Origin: an uncultured Collinsella sp.
GTDB taxonomy: Bacteria; Actinomycetota; Coriobacteriia; Coriobacteriales; Coriobacteriaceae
Length of the DNA: 26,072 nucleotides
Assembly (NCBI GenBank): GCA_900552755.1
Contig: USAY01000011.1
Span: 1 to 26,072, forward strand
Direction: 5' to 3'
Under the pieces are notes generated by a model that was not told the origin of the DNA, did not search any database, and saw only the letters and a program-made list of their open reading frames with translations. Positions 1 to 7,975 of the stretch are shown here, one piece after another; the stretch's first letter is position 1, and every line of letters starts with the position of its first letter. A program made the position numbers and the translations under genes.

Positions 1-978
1 TCGGGCTTTCTTAAGCGCTATTACGACGAGACGGCTGATATTCCAGCTGAGGTCAACCTTTCCGTCGAGCTTGAGGATGCGGAGGCGCTGGGGGAGTGGC
101 TTGCGGGCAAGCGTGAGCGTTCCTGCCATCTCCATAGGCCGCAGCGTGGCGAAAAGCACCGTCTGCTCGATATGGCATCCAAAAATGCGCGCCATGCCCT
201 TATGCGCTACATGATGCGAACGGGGTACGCTGACGACCGCACCAATCAAGCGCTCCTGGAGCTCGAAAGTGCGTTGGCGCTGCCATCGCCGCCGTTGCGT
301 ATCGAGTGCTTCGATATCTCTACACTGCATGGCACCTTTACGGTCGCCTCGATGGTGGTGTTTACCAACGGGCGCGCCGACAAGAGCCAGTACCGTCGTT
401 TTAAAATTCAGGCCGAATTGGACGAGGCAAACGACTTCGTGTCGATGTCCGAGGTTTTGGGACGACGCTATGCTCCCGAGCGCATGGCCGACGAGCGCTT
501 TGGCTCGCGCCCCGATTTGCTCGTTGTCGATGGCGGTAAGCCGCAATTGACCGCTGCGATCAAGCAACTTGAGGCTCTTGGGCTCGATATACCAGTTTGT
601 GGCTTGGCGAAGGCCGACGAGGAAGTTTTTGTGCCTTGGGACGAGACTCCTGTCGTGCTGCCGACCGGGTCTGCTTCGCTCTATCTAATTAAACAGGTAC
701 GCGATGAGTCCCACCGATTTGCCATCACGTTCCACCGTGAGTTGCGCGATAAAGCCATGACGGTTTCGGTACTCGATGACGTTCCAGGCGTGGGACCCAC
801 CAGAAAACGTGCCCTTATGCGCCATTTTGGCTCGATGAAGCGTTTGCGCACGGCGAGCGAGCAAGAGATCGCGGAAGTTCGCGGCATACCTGCCGATGTT
901 GCCAAGGCGGTCCACGAGGCGCTCGTTGCATGGAATGCCGAGCGCGCCGAGGCGGCGGCTGGCCATTCCGATAGCTAA
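1..978 (+). CDS. uvrC: UvrABC excinuclease subunit C, C-terminal part (5' truncated by window)
   Basis: The frame is open from base 1 to a TAA at 976-978, giving the last 325 residues of UvrC, so the GIY-YIG nuclease domain lies upstream of the window. What remains covers the end of the UVR region, the RNase H-like endonuclease domain and the tandem helix-hairpin-helix. The metal-binding acidic residues of the 5' incision site are visible: Asp in the FDIS motif (codon at 313) and Asp in the VDGGK motif (codon at 529). A conserved His follows in the DESH motif (codon at 712). The HhH segment around 769-940 contains VPGVGP and RGIP turns. UvrC makes both incisions in nucleotide excision repair together with UvrB. 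In many Gram-positive genomes uvrC lies next to rapZ; here about 10.8 kb of sialic acid genes separates them. Confidence 0.95.
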   Translation, partial: SGFLKRYYDETADIPAEVNLSVELEDAEALGEWLAGKRERSCHLHRPQRGEKHRLLDMASKNARHALMRYMMRTGYADDRTNQALLELESALALPSPPLRIECFDISTLHGTFTVASMVVFTNGRADKSQYRRFKIQAELDEANDFVSMSEVLGRRYAPERMADERFGSRPDLLVVDGGKPQLTAAIKQLEALGLDIPVCGLAKADEEVFVPWDETPVVLPTGSASLYLIKQVRDESHRFAITFHRELRDKAMTVSVLDDVPGVGPTRKRALMRHFGSMKRLRTASEQEIAEVRGIPADVAKAVHEALVAWNAERAEAAAGHSDS

Positions 979-1078
979 ACACGAGCCTAAACAACTGATA
1001 TACATGATTGCGCGATTTTCAACCATTTATTTCGCCATGATTGCCTGCTGGTTTCGGGTTTTATTAACGCTAAAACGT

Positions 1079-1110
1079 TTGACTAACCCAAGCGAAAACC
1101 CTGCTATCCT
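1079..1110 (+). promoter_or_regulatory. Possible promoter for the nan/transport operon
   Basis: TTGACT at 1079-1084 is followed by TATCCT at 1105-1110, which is preceded by a TG (extended -10 form). The 20-base spacer is longer than the usual 17. A small inverted repeat, AACCC at 1097-1101 and GGGTT at 1113-1117, brackets the -10 and could be a repressor site. This is a motif match only. Confidence 0.35.
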
Positions 1111-1183
1111 GCGGGTTGACGAAGACTGATATCTCACCTCGCCGATACATACTGTCTGGCGAATCATTTGTCAATGAATTCGG

Positions 1184-1206
1184 TGAACGGTAGTAAATAC
1201 CGTTCA
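1184..1206. promoter_or_regulatory. Perfect 9-bp inverted repeat, candidate operator
   Basis: TGAACGGTA at 1184-1192 is mirrored by TACCGTTCA at 1198-1206 around a 5-base centre (GTAAA). The size and spacing fit a dimeric regulator site. It lies between the two possible promoters and about 137 bases before the binding-protein start. It could also act as a small RNA hairpin if transcription starts near 1117. No regulator gene is present in the window. Confidence 0.4.
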
Positions 1207-1245
1207 AGCGTATGTATGTATCGGTCGCCGAGCGCGGCACCTCAG

Positions 1246-1273
1246 TTGGGTTCGTCGGTAGGTAAGGTATATA
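1246..1273 (+). promoter_or_regulatory. Possible proximal promoter
   Basis: TTGGGT at 1246-1251 and TATATA at 1268-1273 are separated by 16 bases. A start near 1280 would give a leader of roughly 60 bases before the ATG at 1343. The -35 match is weak, and the choice between this and the distal candidate cannot be made from sequence alone. Confidence 0.3.
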
Positions 1274-1342
1274 TCGTCCGCAAGTTGCGCGGGGGCACGT
1301 CTAGGTGCTCCCGAGTAAGATTCTCTATTGATAGGAGAAGAC

Positions 1343-2956
1343 ATGGCCATCATCAACAAGGGTATGTCCAGGCGTTCGTTCCTCGGCCTCACCGGCAGCG
1401 TCGCTGCTGTCGCCGGCCTTGGTCTCACTGGCTGCGGTGGCAGCTCTAGCGACGAGGGTTCCGCTTCCGGCTCCACCGATTCCGCCAACCGTGGCGGCGG
1501 CGTGATCACCGCTGGTTCCGCTTACGCTCCGTCCAGCTTCGATCCCGCCAGCACCGGCTCCGCTGTGGGCCTGGGTGCTAACTGGCACGTCGTCGAGGGC
1601 CTCTACGGCATCGATTACCACGACTACAGCACCTTCAACGAGCTCGCCACCGACGATCCCAAGTCTGTGGACGACACCACTTTCGAGGTCACCATCCGCA
1701 AGGGCGCCAAGTTCTCCGATGGCACCGAGGTCACCGCTGACGATGTCGTTGCCTCCTACACCGCTTGCGCCGCTTCCGCTACCTATGCTCCGTTCTTCCA
1801 GCCCTTCGAGTCCATCGAGGCCAAGGACGCCAGCACCGTGACGGTCAAGACCAAGGTCCCCAACTTCTCCCTGCTCAAGGATCGTCTGGCCATCGTCCGC
1901 GTTACCCCGGCCACCCAGACCGAGGAGGATCGCGCCAAGCAGCCGATCGGCTCCGGCCCCTGGATGTACGACTCTATCTCCGATACCGAGATCACCCTGG
2001 TTCCCAACCCCGAGTACAACGGTGAGTATGCTGCCGAGGATAAGAAGATCCAGTACAGCATCCTGACCGACCCCACCGCTCGCGTTACCGCTCAGCAGGA
2101 GGGCTCCACGCTCGTTATGGAGCTCGTTACCGCTGACGCCGTCGACCAGCTCGAGAGCGCCGGCTGCAAGATCGATAACGTTCAGGGTTTCGGCACCCGC
2201 TTCATCATGTTCAACGTCGCCAAGGAGCCTTGGAACAACGTCAAGGTCCGTCAGGCTGTCATGTATGCGCTCGACACCGAGAAGATGGTCAGCAACACCT
2301 TCGCCGGCCTTGCCACCGCTGCCAGCTGCTACCTGCCCAAGAGCTTCACCAACTATCATGAGGCTTCCACGGTGTACAAGACCGACGCCAAGAAGGCTAA
2401 GAAGCTCATCGAGGAGTCTGGCATCACCCCGGGTGCCATCACCCTGCGCACCACCGACAACGAGCAGATTAAGGGCATGGCCGCCCAGGTCAAGAACGAC
2501 CTCGACGCTCTCGGCTTCGATGTGACCATCCAGACCGATACCTCGCCGGCTACCTACGCTGCCATCGACGGCGGCGAGGCCTACGATATCCTCCTTGCCC
2601 CTGGCGATCCTTCCTGCTTCGGCGCCGACCCCGACCTGCTGCTCAACTGGTGGTACGGCGACAACGTCTGGATGCAGACCCGTTGCCCGTGGAAGGAGTC
2701 CGCTGAGTGGCAGAAGCTCCACGGTCTCATGGACGAGGCTCTTGCCGCCGAGGGCGACGAGCAGCAGAAGAAGTGGAACGAGTGCTTCGACATCATTGCC
2801 GACAACGCCGTTCTGTACCCCGTTGTCCACGTCAAGACCGTCTCCGCTTCCTGGGACGATCCGTCCACTGCGCCCAACGGCGAGGCCCTCGATGGCTTCA
2901 AGGGCATCGGCACGACGAGCATGTCCTTCAGGGGCGTTGCGACCGTCAAGGCGTAA
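1343..2956 (+). CDS. Family 5 ABC transporter substrate-binding lipoprotein (probable sialic acid receptor)
   Basis: This is a 537-residue extracytoplasmic solute-binding protein of the peptide/nickel class (SBP_bac_5). The ATG at 1343 is chosen over the in-frame TTG at 1328 because AGGAG at 1333-1337 is correctly spaced for it. The N-terminus has a twin-arginine motif (SRRSFLG, Arg10-Arg11), a hydrophobic stretch and a lipobox LTGC with Cys31, followed by a Ser/Gly-rich linker. It should therefore be a Tat-exported lipoprotein anchored outside the membrane. It heads the transporter and catabolic genes. Peptide-family transporters next to nanA/nanK/nanE are known to import N-acetylneuraminate (SatABCD of Haemophilus ducreyi, the sialate ABC systems of Corynebacterium and Bifidobacterium), so sialic acid is the likely ligand by context. 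A peptide ligand cannot be excluded from sequence. Confidence 0.85.
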   Translation: MAIINKGMSRRSFLGLTGSVAAVAGLGLTGCGGSSSDEGSASGSTDSANRGGGVITAGSAYAPSSFDPASTGSAVGLGANWHVVEGLYGIDYHDYSTFNELATDDPKSVDDTTFEVTIRKGAKFSDGTEVTADDVVASYTACAASATYAPFFQPFESIEAKDASTVTVKTKVPNFSLLKDRLAIVRVTPATQTEEDRAKQPIGSGPWMYDSISDTEITLVPNPEYNGEYAAEDKKIQYSILTDPTARVTAQQEGSTLVMELVTADAVDQLESAGCKIDNVQGFGTRFIMFNVAKEPWNNVKVRQAVMYALDTEKMVSNTFAGLATAASCYLPKSFTNYHEASTVYKTDAKKAKKLIEESGITPGAITLRTTDNEQIKGMAAQVKNDLDALGFDVTIQTDTSPATYAAIDGGEAYDILLAPGDPSCFGADPDLLLNWWYGDNVWMQTRCPWKESAEWQKLHGLMDEALAAEGDEQQKKWNECFDIIADNAVLYPVVHVKTVSASWDDPSTAPNGEALDGFKGIGTTSMSFRGVATVKA

Positions 2957-3018
2957 GACTCGCTTGAGTCTGTATGCAGGATGTCGGTCGTTGGGACCGT
3001 ATCCTCATAGTTGAAACA

Positions 3019-3052
3019 AAGACCCGGGCGGCAACGATGTCGCTCGGGTCTT
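3019..3052 (+). promoter_or_regulatory. Stem-loop between binding protein and permease
   Basis: A 12-bp stem (3019-3030 with 3041-3052, one G-U pair) closes a 10-base loop. It has no U-tract and lies 63 bases after the binding-protein stop. Hairpins in this place commonly protect the upstream mRNA or reduce transcription into the permease genes, giving more binding protein than membrane components. That role is inferred. Confidence 0.6.
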
Positions 3053-3113
3053 GTAATGAGTATCCGTACTCATATACCAGTTGGTCCTACCGACAAAAGA
3101 AAGGGGAGAGAAC

Positions 3114-4070
3114 GTGAACAACTTGCTACGTTTGATTGGAAGGCGTCTTGTGGCGCTGCCGATCATGGCATTGGGCGTCACCGTCCTGGTGTTCTTCCTT
3201 ATGTCGTTCTCCAAGACCGACCCCGCCTACACGGCGTTGGGTGACGGTGCCTCGCCCGAGGCGGTTGCCGAGTACCATGAGAAGTATGGTCTGGACGACC
3301 CCTGGCCCGTGCGCTACGTGCGCTATATGGGCGATCTGATCCATGGCGACATGGGCACCTATGGTGCTGCTCGCAGCTCCGTTGCCAAGCGCATCTCCAC
3401 GGCCCTGCCCGTCACGATGCAGCTGACCTTCATCGGTCTTGCCATCGGTGCGGTCGTTTCGTTTTTGCTCGGCGTCATCGCGGCACTGTATCGCGACAAA
3501 TGGCCGGACCAAGTGATCCGCGTCTTTTCCATCGCCGGCTTGGCAACCCCGTCGTTCTGGCTTGCCGTTCTGTTGATCCTGCTGTTCTCTTCCTACCTTA
3601 AGGTGCTCCCGGCATCGGGTGCTCTGCCTCACTTCACCACGAATCCGGTTGGCTATCTGGGACGTATGATCATGCCCGCTATCGCCTTGGCATTTCCGCT
3701 GACGGGCCAGATGACTCGTATCGTGCGTACCGCCATGGTCGAGGAGCTCGACAAGGATTATGTCCGTATGGCTCGCGGCGCCGGCGTTCCCGAGAAGGTC
3801 GTCGTCGGCATCAACGTTCTTCGCAATGCGCTGATCACCCCGGTCACCACCCTCGGTCTTAAGATCGGTTACCTCATGGGCGGCGCCGTCGTCATCGAGG
3901 TTATCTTCAACCTCCCCGGCATGGGCACCGCGATTCTGCAGGGCGTTCAGGGCAACGAGGCGAACCTGGTTCAGGGCGTCGTTATCGTCGTTGCTCTTGC
4001 CTTCATCATCATCAACATCGTGGTTGACATGCTCTACCTGCTCATCAACCCGCGCATCAGGACGGTGTAG
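3114..4070 (+). CDS. OppB/DppB-type ABC transporter permease
   Basis: The protein is 318 residues and is a membrane permease of the binding-protein-dependent (BPD_transp_1) family. The GTG at 3114 is chosen because a strong purine-rich Shine-Dalgarno (AAGGGGAG at 3101-3108) precedes it and the resulting start, with an arginine-rich stretch and then a hydrophobic helix, is typical of OppB. A TTG at 3081 in the same frame has no such site. About six membrane segments are visible. The cytoplasmic EAA loop, which contacts the ATPases, is seen as DYVRMARGAGV followed by the NALITPV stretch. It pairs with the permease half of the fused gene 3 bases downstream to form the translocation pore for the inferred sialic acid substrate. 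Confidence 0.9.
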   Translation: MNNLLRLIGRRLVALPIMALGVTVLVFFLMSFSKTDPAYTALGDGASPEAVAEYHEKYGLDDPWPVRYVRYMGDLIHGDMGTYGAARSSVAKRISTALPVTMQLTFIGLAIGAVVSFLLGVIAALYRDKWPDQVIRVFSIAGLATPSFWLAVLLILLFSSYLKVLPASGALPHFTTNPVGYLGRMIMPAIALAFPLTGQMTRIVRTAMVEELDKDYVRMARGAGVPEKVVVGINVLRNALITPVTTLGLKIGYLMGGAVVIEVIFNLPGMGTAILQGVQGNEANLVQGVVIVVALAFIIINIVVDMLYLLINPRIRTV

Positions 4071-4073
4071 ATT

Positions 4074-6089
4074 ATGGTAAAGATTCGAGAGAAGCAAACC
4101 GAGCAGCTCGAGAAGGCTGCCTCTAAGGGGCTCAAGCTCGGTGGCTGGAAGAAGATGACGTTGTCTTCTAAGATTGCCGCCGTCGTGCTGGTGCTGGTCG
4201 CCCTGACTGCGATTCTGGCGCCCCTTCTTGCCCCCTATAGCCCGGTCGAGATCTTTACGGCTCGCCAGGCTCCCGGCAACGGATTTATCTTCGGTACCGA
4301 CGATAAGGGTCGCGACATTCTGTCGCGTATGCTCTACGGTGGTCGTTACTCGCTGATTATCGGCTTTGGCGCCACTGCCATGGCTCTGGTCTGCGGCTCG
4401 GTCGTGGGCGCCCTTGCAGCGGTTTCGCGCAAGGCCGTCTCCGAGACGATCATGCGTATCTTGGACATCATCATGTCCATCCCGGGCATCGCCCTCGCGG
4501 CCGTCTTCGTCTCCATCCTGGGCAACTCCGTGCCGTCGATCATCTTCGCCATCGGCTTTATGTACACTCCGCAGATTGCCCGTATCGTGCGTGCCAACAT
4601 CGTGTCCGAGTACGGCGAGGACTATGTCCGCGCGGTCATCGTTTCCGGCGCCAAGGCTCCGTGGATTTTGATCAAGCATGTTCTGCGTAACTGCATCGCC
4701 CCGATCATGGTCTTCACCGTTACCCTGGTCGCCGACGCCATCATCTTCGAGGCCTCGCTGACCTTCATCGGCGCTGGTATTCAGGAGCCCACCGCTACCT
4801 GGGGCAACATCCTCGCCGACGCCCGCGGCGGCGTGCTTGCCGGCCGTTGGTGGCAGGCGCTGTTCCCGGGTCTGGCCATCATGATCACCTGCCTGGCGCT
4901 CAACATCCTCTCCGAGGGCATTACCGACGCCATGGCCGCTGCTCCCTCCGCCGCCCTGGATCCGACCGATTCCTCCAAGCGTCGCGAGGCCGACCTGCTG
5001 GTCTCCGACCCCGTTCGCGCCTACAAGGAGCAGGCCCAGTCCCTCTCCGCTCGCCTTGGCGCCCTGCGCGATGTTGAGCTCAAGCGTGACGATCGCCATG
5101 TGCCCGACGAGTCTGTCGAACCGATTCTCTCGGTCCGTGACTTCTGCATTCAGTTTGAGCATCACGGTGATATCAACGTCGTCGACCATGTCAACTTTGA
5201 CGTCCGTCCTGGTCAGACCATGGGTCTGGTGGGCGAGTCCGGTTGCGGTAAGTCCATCACCACGCTGGCCATCATGGGCCTGACCGATGAGGACGAGCAC
5301 CTTTCCGGCGAGGTCCTCTGGGAGGGCCGTGACCTGCTCAAGATGAGCAAGAAGGAGTGGTTCGGCCTGCGAGGTACCGATATCGCTATGGTCTATCAGG
5401 ACGCCCTGTCCTCGCTCAACCCCTCCATGCTCATCTCTGCCCAGATGAAGCAGCTCACCAAGCGCGGCGGAACCCGCAGCGCCGAGGAGCTCCTGGAGCT
5501 CGTCGGCCTCGATCCCAAGCGCACGCTTGAGAGCTATCCGCACGAGCTTTCCGGCGGCCAGCGTCAGCGTGTCCTGATCGCTATGGCCCTTACCCGCGAC
5601 CCCAAGCTGGTCATCTGCGACGAGCCCACGACCGCTCTGGACGTTACCGTCCAGAAGCAGGTCATCAAGCTGCTCAACGATCTTCAGGCCAAGCTCGGCT
5701 TTGCCATGATCTTCGTTTCGCACGACCTGGCGCTGGTCGCCGAGGTCGCCCACAACATCACGGTTATGTACGCTGGTCAGGTTATCGAGCAGGCGCCCAC
5801 CAAGGAGCTGCTCACTAACCCGATCCACGAGTACACCCGCGGTCTTCTGGGCTCCGTTCTGTCCATCGAGAGCGGTTCGGGCCGCCTGCACCAGGTGCCC
5901 GGCGCCGTTCCGAGTCCGCGCGATTTCCCCAAGGGCGATCGCTTCGCGCCCCGCTCGAGCCATCCGCGTATTGGCCTGGACACCCGTCCGGTCTTCAAGC
6001 GCGTGCCCGGCACCGAGCACTTCTATTCCGAGCTCCCCGACGAGGTGCTCAAGGCAAATGGTTTGACCCCTCACGCGGAGGTGATGTAG
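4074..6089 (+). CDS. Fused ABC transporter permease (OppC-like) and ATPase (OppD-like)
   Basis: One uninterrupted 671-residue frame carries two subunits that are normally separate. Residues 1 to about 290 are an OppC-type permease: N-terminal helix at 33-53, the GTDDKGRDILSR hallmark at 74-85, and an EAA loop around 183-205. A charged linker spans about 295-345. Residues 350-600 are an ATPase with Walker A GESGCGKS (387-394), Q-loop Gln442, signature LSGGQ (492-496), Walker B ending in Glu517 and switch His550. The C-terminal tail keeps the RFAPR stretch, but the usual cysteines of the OppD tail are absent (GDRFAPRSSH at 621-630). The start follows the upstream stop by 3 bases, implying translational coupling. 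Fused permease-ATPase subunits are, as far as I recall, reported in sialic acid ABC systems such as SatC, which supports the substrate assignment. Confidence 0.9.
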   Translation: MVKIREKQTEQLEKAASKGLKLGGWKKMTLSSKIAAVVLVLVALTAILAPLLAPYSPVEIFTARQAPGNGFIFGTDDKGRDILSRMLYGGRYSLIIGFGATAMALVCGSVVGALAAVSRKAVSETIMRILDIIMSIPGIALAAVFVSILGNSVPSIIFAIGFMYTPQIARIVRANIVSEYGEDYVRAVIVSGAKAPWILIKHVLRNCIAPIMVFTVTLVADAIIFEASLTFIGAGIQEPTATWGNILADARGGVLAGRWWQALFPGLAIMITCLALNILSEGITDAMAAAPSAALDPTDSSKRREADLLVSDPVRAYKEQAQSLSARLGALRDVELKRDDRHVPDESVEPILSVRDFCIQFEHHGDINVVDHVNFDVRPGQTMGLVGESGCGKSITTLAIMGLTDEDEHLSGEVLWEGRDLLKMSKKEWFGLRGTDIAMVYQDALSSLNPSMLISAQMKQLTKRGGTRSAEELLELVGLDPKRTLESYPHELSGGQRQRVLIAMALTRDPKLVICDEPTTALDVTVQKQVIKLLNDLQAKLGFAMIFVSHDLALVAEVAHNITVMYAGQVIEQAPTKELLTNPIHEYTRGLLGSVLSIESGSGRLHQVPGAVPSPRDFPKGDRFAPRSSHPRIGLDTRPVFKRVPGTEHFYSELPDEVLKANGLTPHAEVM

Positions 6090-6917
6090 ATGAGCGAGAC
6101 CGCAGTCAACGGCGTCGAGCCGATCATCTTCCTTGATGACGTCCACGTCACCTTTAGGACCCGTACCGGCTCGATTCTGCACCCCAACCTGGTTCACGCC
6201 GTCCAGGGTGTAACGATTAAGCTCATGCCCGGTCAGACGATCGGCATCGTCGGCGAGTCCGGTTGCGGTAAGTCCACCACCGCTAACGTCATGTGCGGCC
6301 TACAGGCCCCCACGAGCGGCAAGGTCTACTTTAAGGGCAAGGACGTTACCAAACGTACCGCCGAGGACCGTCGCCACATGGGTCGCGTCATCTCGGTCGT
6401 GTTCCAGAACCCGGCCACGGCGCTCAACCCCCGCATGGTCGTTCGCGAGCAGCTGCTCGACCCCATGCGCGTCCACAACCTGGGTACCGAGGCCGAGCAG
6501 GAGAAGCGCGTCAAGGAACTCTTGGAGCTCACCGGTCTGCCCAGCTCCGCTGCCGAGGTTCTTCCCGGTCAGCTTTCGGGCGGCCAGCGCCAGCGCGTGG
6601 CAATTGCCCGTGCCCTGTCGCTGAACCCCGACGCTATCATCGCCGACGAGCCCACCTCGGCTCTGGACGTTTCGGTCCGCGCACAGATTCTGAACCTGCT
6701 GACCGACCTTAAGAAGGAGCTCGGCCTGGCCATGGTGTTCATCAGCCATGACATCCAGACGGTCCGCTATATCTCTGACGACATCATCGTTATGAATGGT
6801 GGCAAGATCGTCGAGCAGGGCGAGGCCAAGCAGGTCTTCCAGCACCCCCAGGACCCCTACACCAAGATGCTGCTCGGCGCTGCGCCGTCGCTGCTGCATC
6901 CCAAGCTCGGCGAGTAG
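6090..6917 (+). CDS. OppF-like ABC transporter ATPase
   Basis: This is a 275-residue ATPase, the second nucleotide-binding subunit of the transporter. It shows Walker A GESGCGKS, the FQNPATALNPRM Q-loop region, the signature LSGGQRQR, Walker B DEPTSALD and the switch histidine in FISHD. It starts immediately after the stop of the fused gene, and an almost ideal ribosome site (GGAGGTGAT at 6077-6085) lies inside the end of that gene, so its translation should be strong. It is shorter than many OppF proteins because it ends after LLGAAPS with no cysteine-rich C-terminal extension. It would heterodimerise with the ATPase half of the fused protein. Confidence 0.9.
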   Translation: MSETAVNGVEPIIFLDDVHVTFRTRTGSILHPNLVHAVQGVTIKLMPGQTIGIVGESGCGKSTTANVMCGLQAPTSGKVYFKGKDVTKRTAEDRRHMGRVISVVFQNPATALNPRMVVREQLLDPMRVHNLGTEAEQEKRVKELLELTGLPSSAAEVLPGQLSGGQRQRVAIARALSLNPDAIIADEPTSALDVSVRAQILNLLTDLKKELGLAMVFISHDIQTVRYISDDIIVMNGGKIVEQGEAKQVFQHPQDPYTKMLLGAAPSLLHPKLGE

Positions 6918-6933
6918 CCTCGCTTTCCCTCCC

Positions 6934-6961
6934 GTGCGCCCGGTTCCCTTGCCGGGCGCAC
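6934..6961 (+). promoter_or_regulatory. GC-rich stem-loop between transporter and esterase genes
   Basis: GTGCGCCCGG at 6934-6943 pairs perfectly with CCGGGCGCAC at 6952-6961 across an 8-base loop. No U-tract follows, so it is not a standard terminator. It separates the transport block from the catabolic block and may set mRNA processing or partial termination. Confidence 0.55.
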
Positions 6962-6997
6962 CTCCGTTGCGATTTCGAAAGGTTGGGTTCACGAGCC

Positions 6998-7975
6998 ATG
7001 CCAAGTGCTCAGGAGCTACAACATCAATTTGGTGAATATCGAGGCGCCATGCCCCGTCCATCAGATTTCGATCTCTTTTGGAAGGATCGCATGGCCGAGG
7101 CCGACGCCGTCGGGCTTGACTATGCGATCGAGACGGCATCGGTCACCGATGCCGCGACCTGCCAGCTTTTCGACCTCTGGTATACCGGCATGTGTGGCGC
7201 GCGCCTGCATGCCAAGTACCTTAAACCCGTCTCGGACGAGCCCGTGCCATTGGTACTTCAGTTCCATGGGTATCCGGGTGCAAGCCGCAGCTGGTTTGAG
7301 CAGGCGTCGTTTGCGGGAATGGGCATGGCACTCATCGCCCTCGACTGCCCCGGCCAAGGAGGTCCCTCCGAGGACATTGGTGGATTTGAGGGCACAACTG
7401 TTGCCGGTCATATCGTCGCCGGTATCGACGGCGACCCGGCCAACCTCTACTATGTCCGCTTGCACCAAGATATTCGCATCCTGTGCCGCATCGTTCGCGA
7501 GCTCGAGGGCATCGATCTTGCGCGTGTGTTTGTGAACGGCGCGTCGCAGGGCGGCGGTTTGGGCATTGCGACCTGTGCGCTTAACAGCGAGCTTATCAAT
7601 CGTGCCGCCATCCTCTATCCCTTCCTGTCAGATTTCCGCCTAGTCTGGGATTTGGATGCCGACGACATTGCCTACGAGGGCCTGCGCTATTGGTCTCGCT
7701 GGTTTGACGAGGACTCGACTCGTATTGACGAAGCCTATGCCAAGCTGGCGTACTTCGATTCCAAGAACTTTGCCCCTATGGTCAAATGCCCCGTGCTGTT
7801 TGGCACCGGCACAGCCGATATCGTCTGTCCGCCAGCGACGCAGTTTGCGGTCTATAACAACCTGACCTGCGAAAAGCGTCATGAGTTCTTTGAAGGCTTT
7901 GGCCACGAGGAGATTCAGGATTTTGACGATCTGATCATTCCGTTTTTCTGCAAGGGAGGGGAGGCTCATGTCTAA
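6998..7975 (+). CDS. AXE1-family carbohydrate esterase, candidate sialate O-acetylesterase
   Basis: This is a 325-residue alpha/beta hydrolase of the acetyl xylan esterase / cephalosporin-C deacetylase family. The catalytic triad is complete: Ser183 in GASQGG, Asp274 in TADIVCPP and His303 in GHEE. The spacing is very close to characterised members of the family. The oxyanion-hole segment QFHGYPG is near 88-94. No signal peptide is seen, so it is cytoplasmic. The ATG at 6998 is used; its Shine-Dalgarno (GAAAGG, 6977-6982) is further away than usual. Lying between a sialic acid transporter and nanA, it probably removes O-acetyl groups from imported sialic acid so that NanA can act. AXE1 members occur beside nan genes in Streptococcus pneumoniae. 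Xylan or other acetylated sugars remain possible substrates. Confidence 0.8.
   Translation: MPSAQELQHQFGEYRGAMPRPSDFDLFWKDRMAEADAVGLDYAIETASVTDAATCQLFDLWYTGMCGARLHAKYLKPVSDEPVPLVLQFHGYPGASRSWFEQASFAGMGMALIALDCPGQGGPSEDIGGFEGTTVAGHIVAGIDGDPANLYYVRLHQDIRILCRIVRELEGIDLARVFVNGASQGGGLGIATCALNSELINRAAILYPFLSDFRLVWDLDADDIAYEGLRYWSRWFDEDSTRIDEAYAKLAYFDSKNFAPMVKCPVLFGTGTADIVCPPATQFAVYNNLTCEKRHEFFEGFGHEEIQDFDDLIIPFFCKGGEAHV

Larger units (their letters stand above)
979..1342 (+). other. Intergenic leader upstream of the sialic acid cluster
   Basis: This is 364 bases without a credible gene. It holds two possible promoters (1079-1110 and 1246-1273), one perfect 9-bp inverted repeat (1184-1206) and, shortly before the first gene, an imperfect GC-rich hairpin around 1290-1312. 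No uvrC terminator with a U-tract is seen, so some readthrough from uvrC is possible. The long leader and the inverted repeat suggest that this is where the cluster is controlled. Confidence 0.6.

Noticed and set aside
979..1327. Short open frames between uvrC and the binding-protein gene
   Set aside because: They lack ribosome sites and coding-like codon use, and overlap promoter-like and inverted-repeat signals.
3126..6197. A 1023-codon open frame on the - strand opposite the transporter genes
   Set aside because: It is a shadow of strongly biased GC-rich codons on the + strand. It has no ribosome site, contains low-complexity Asp/Gly/His-rich sequence and crosses three well-supported genes.
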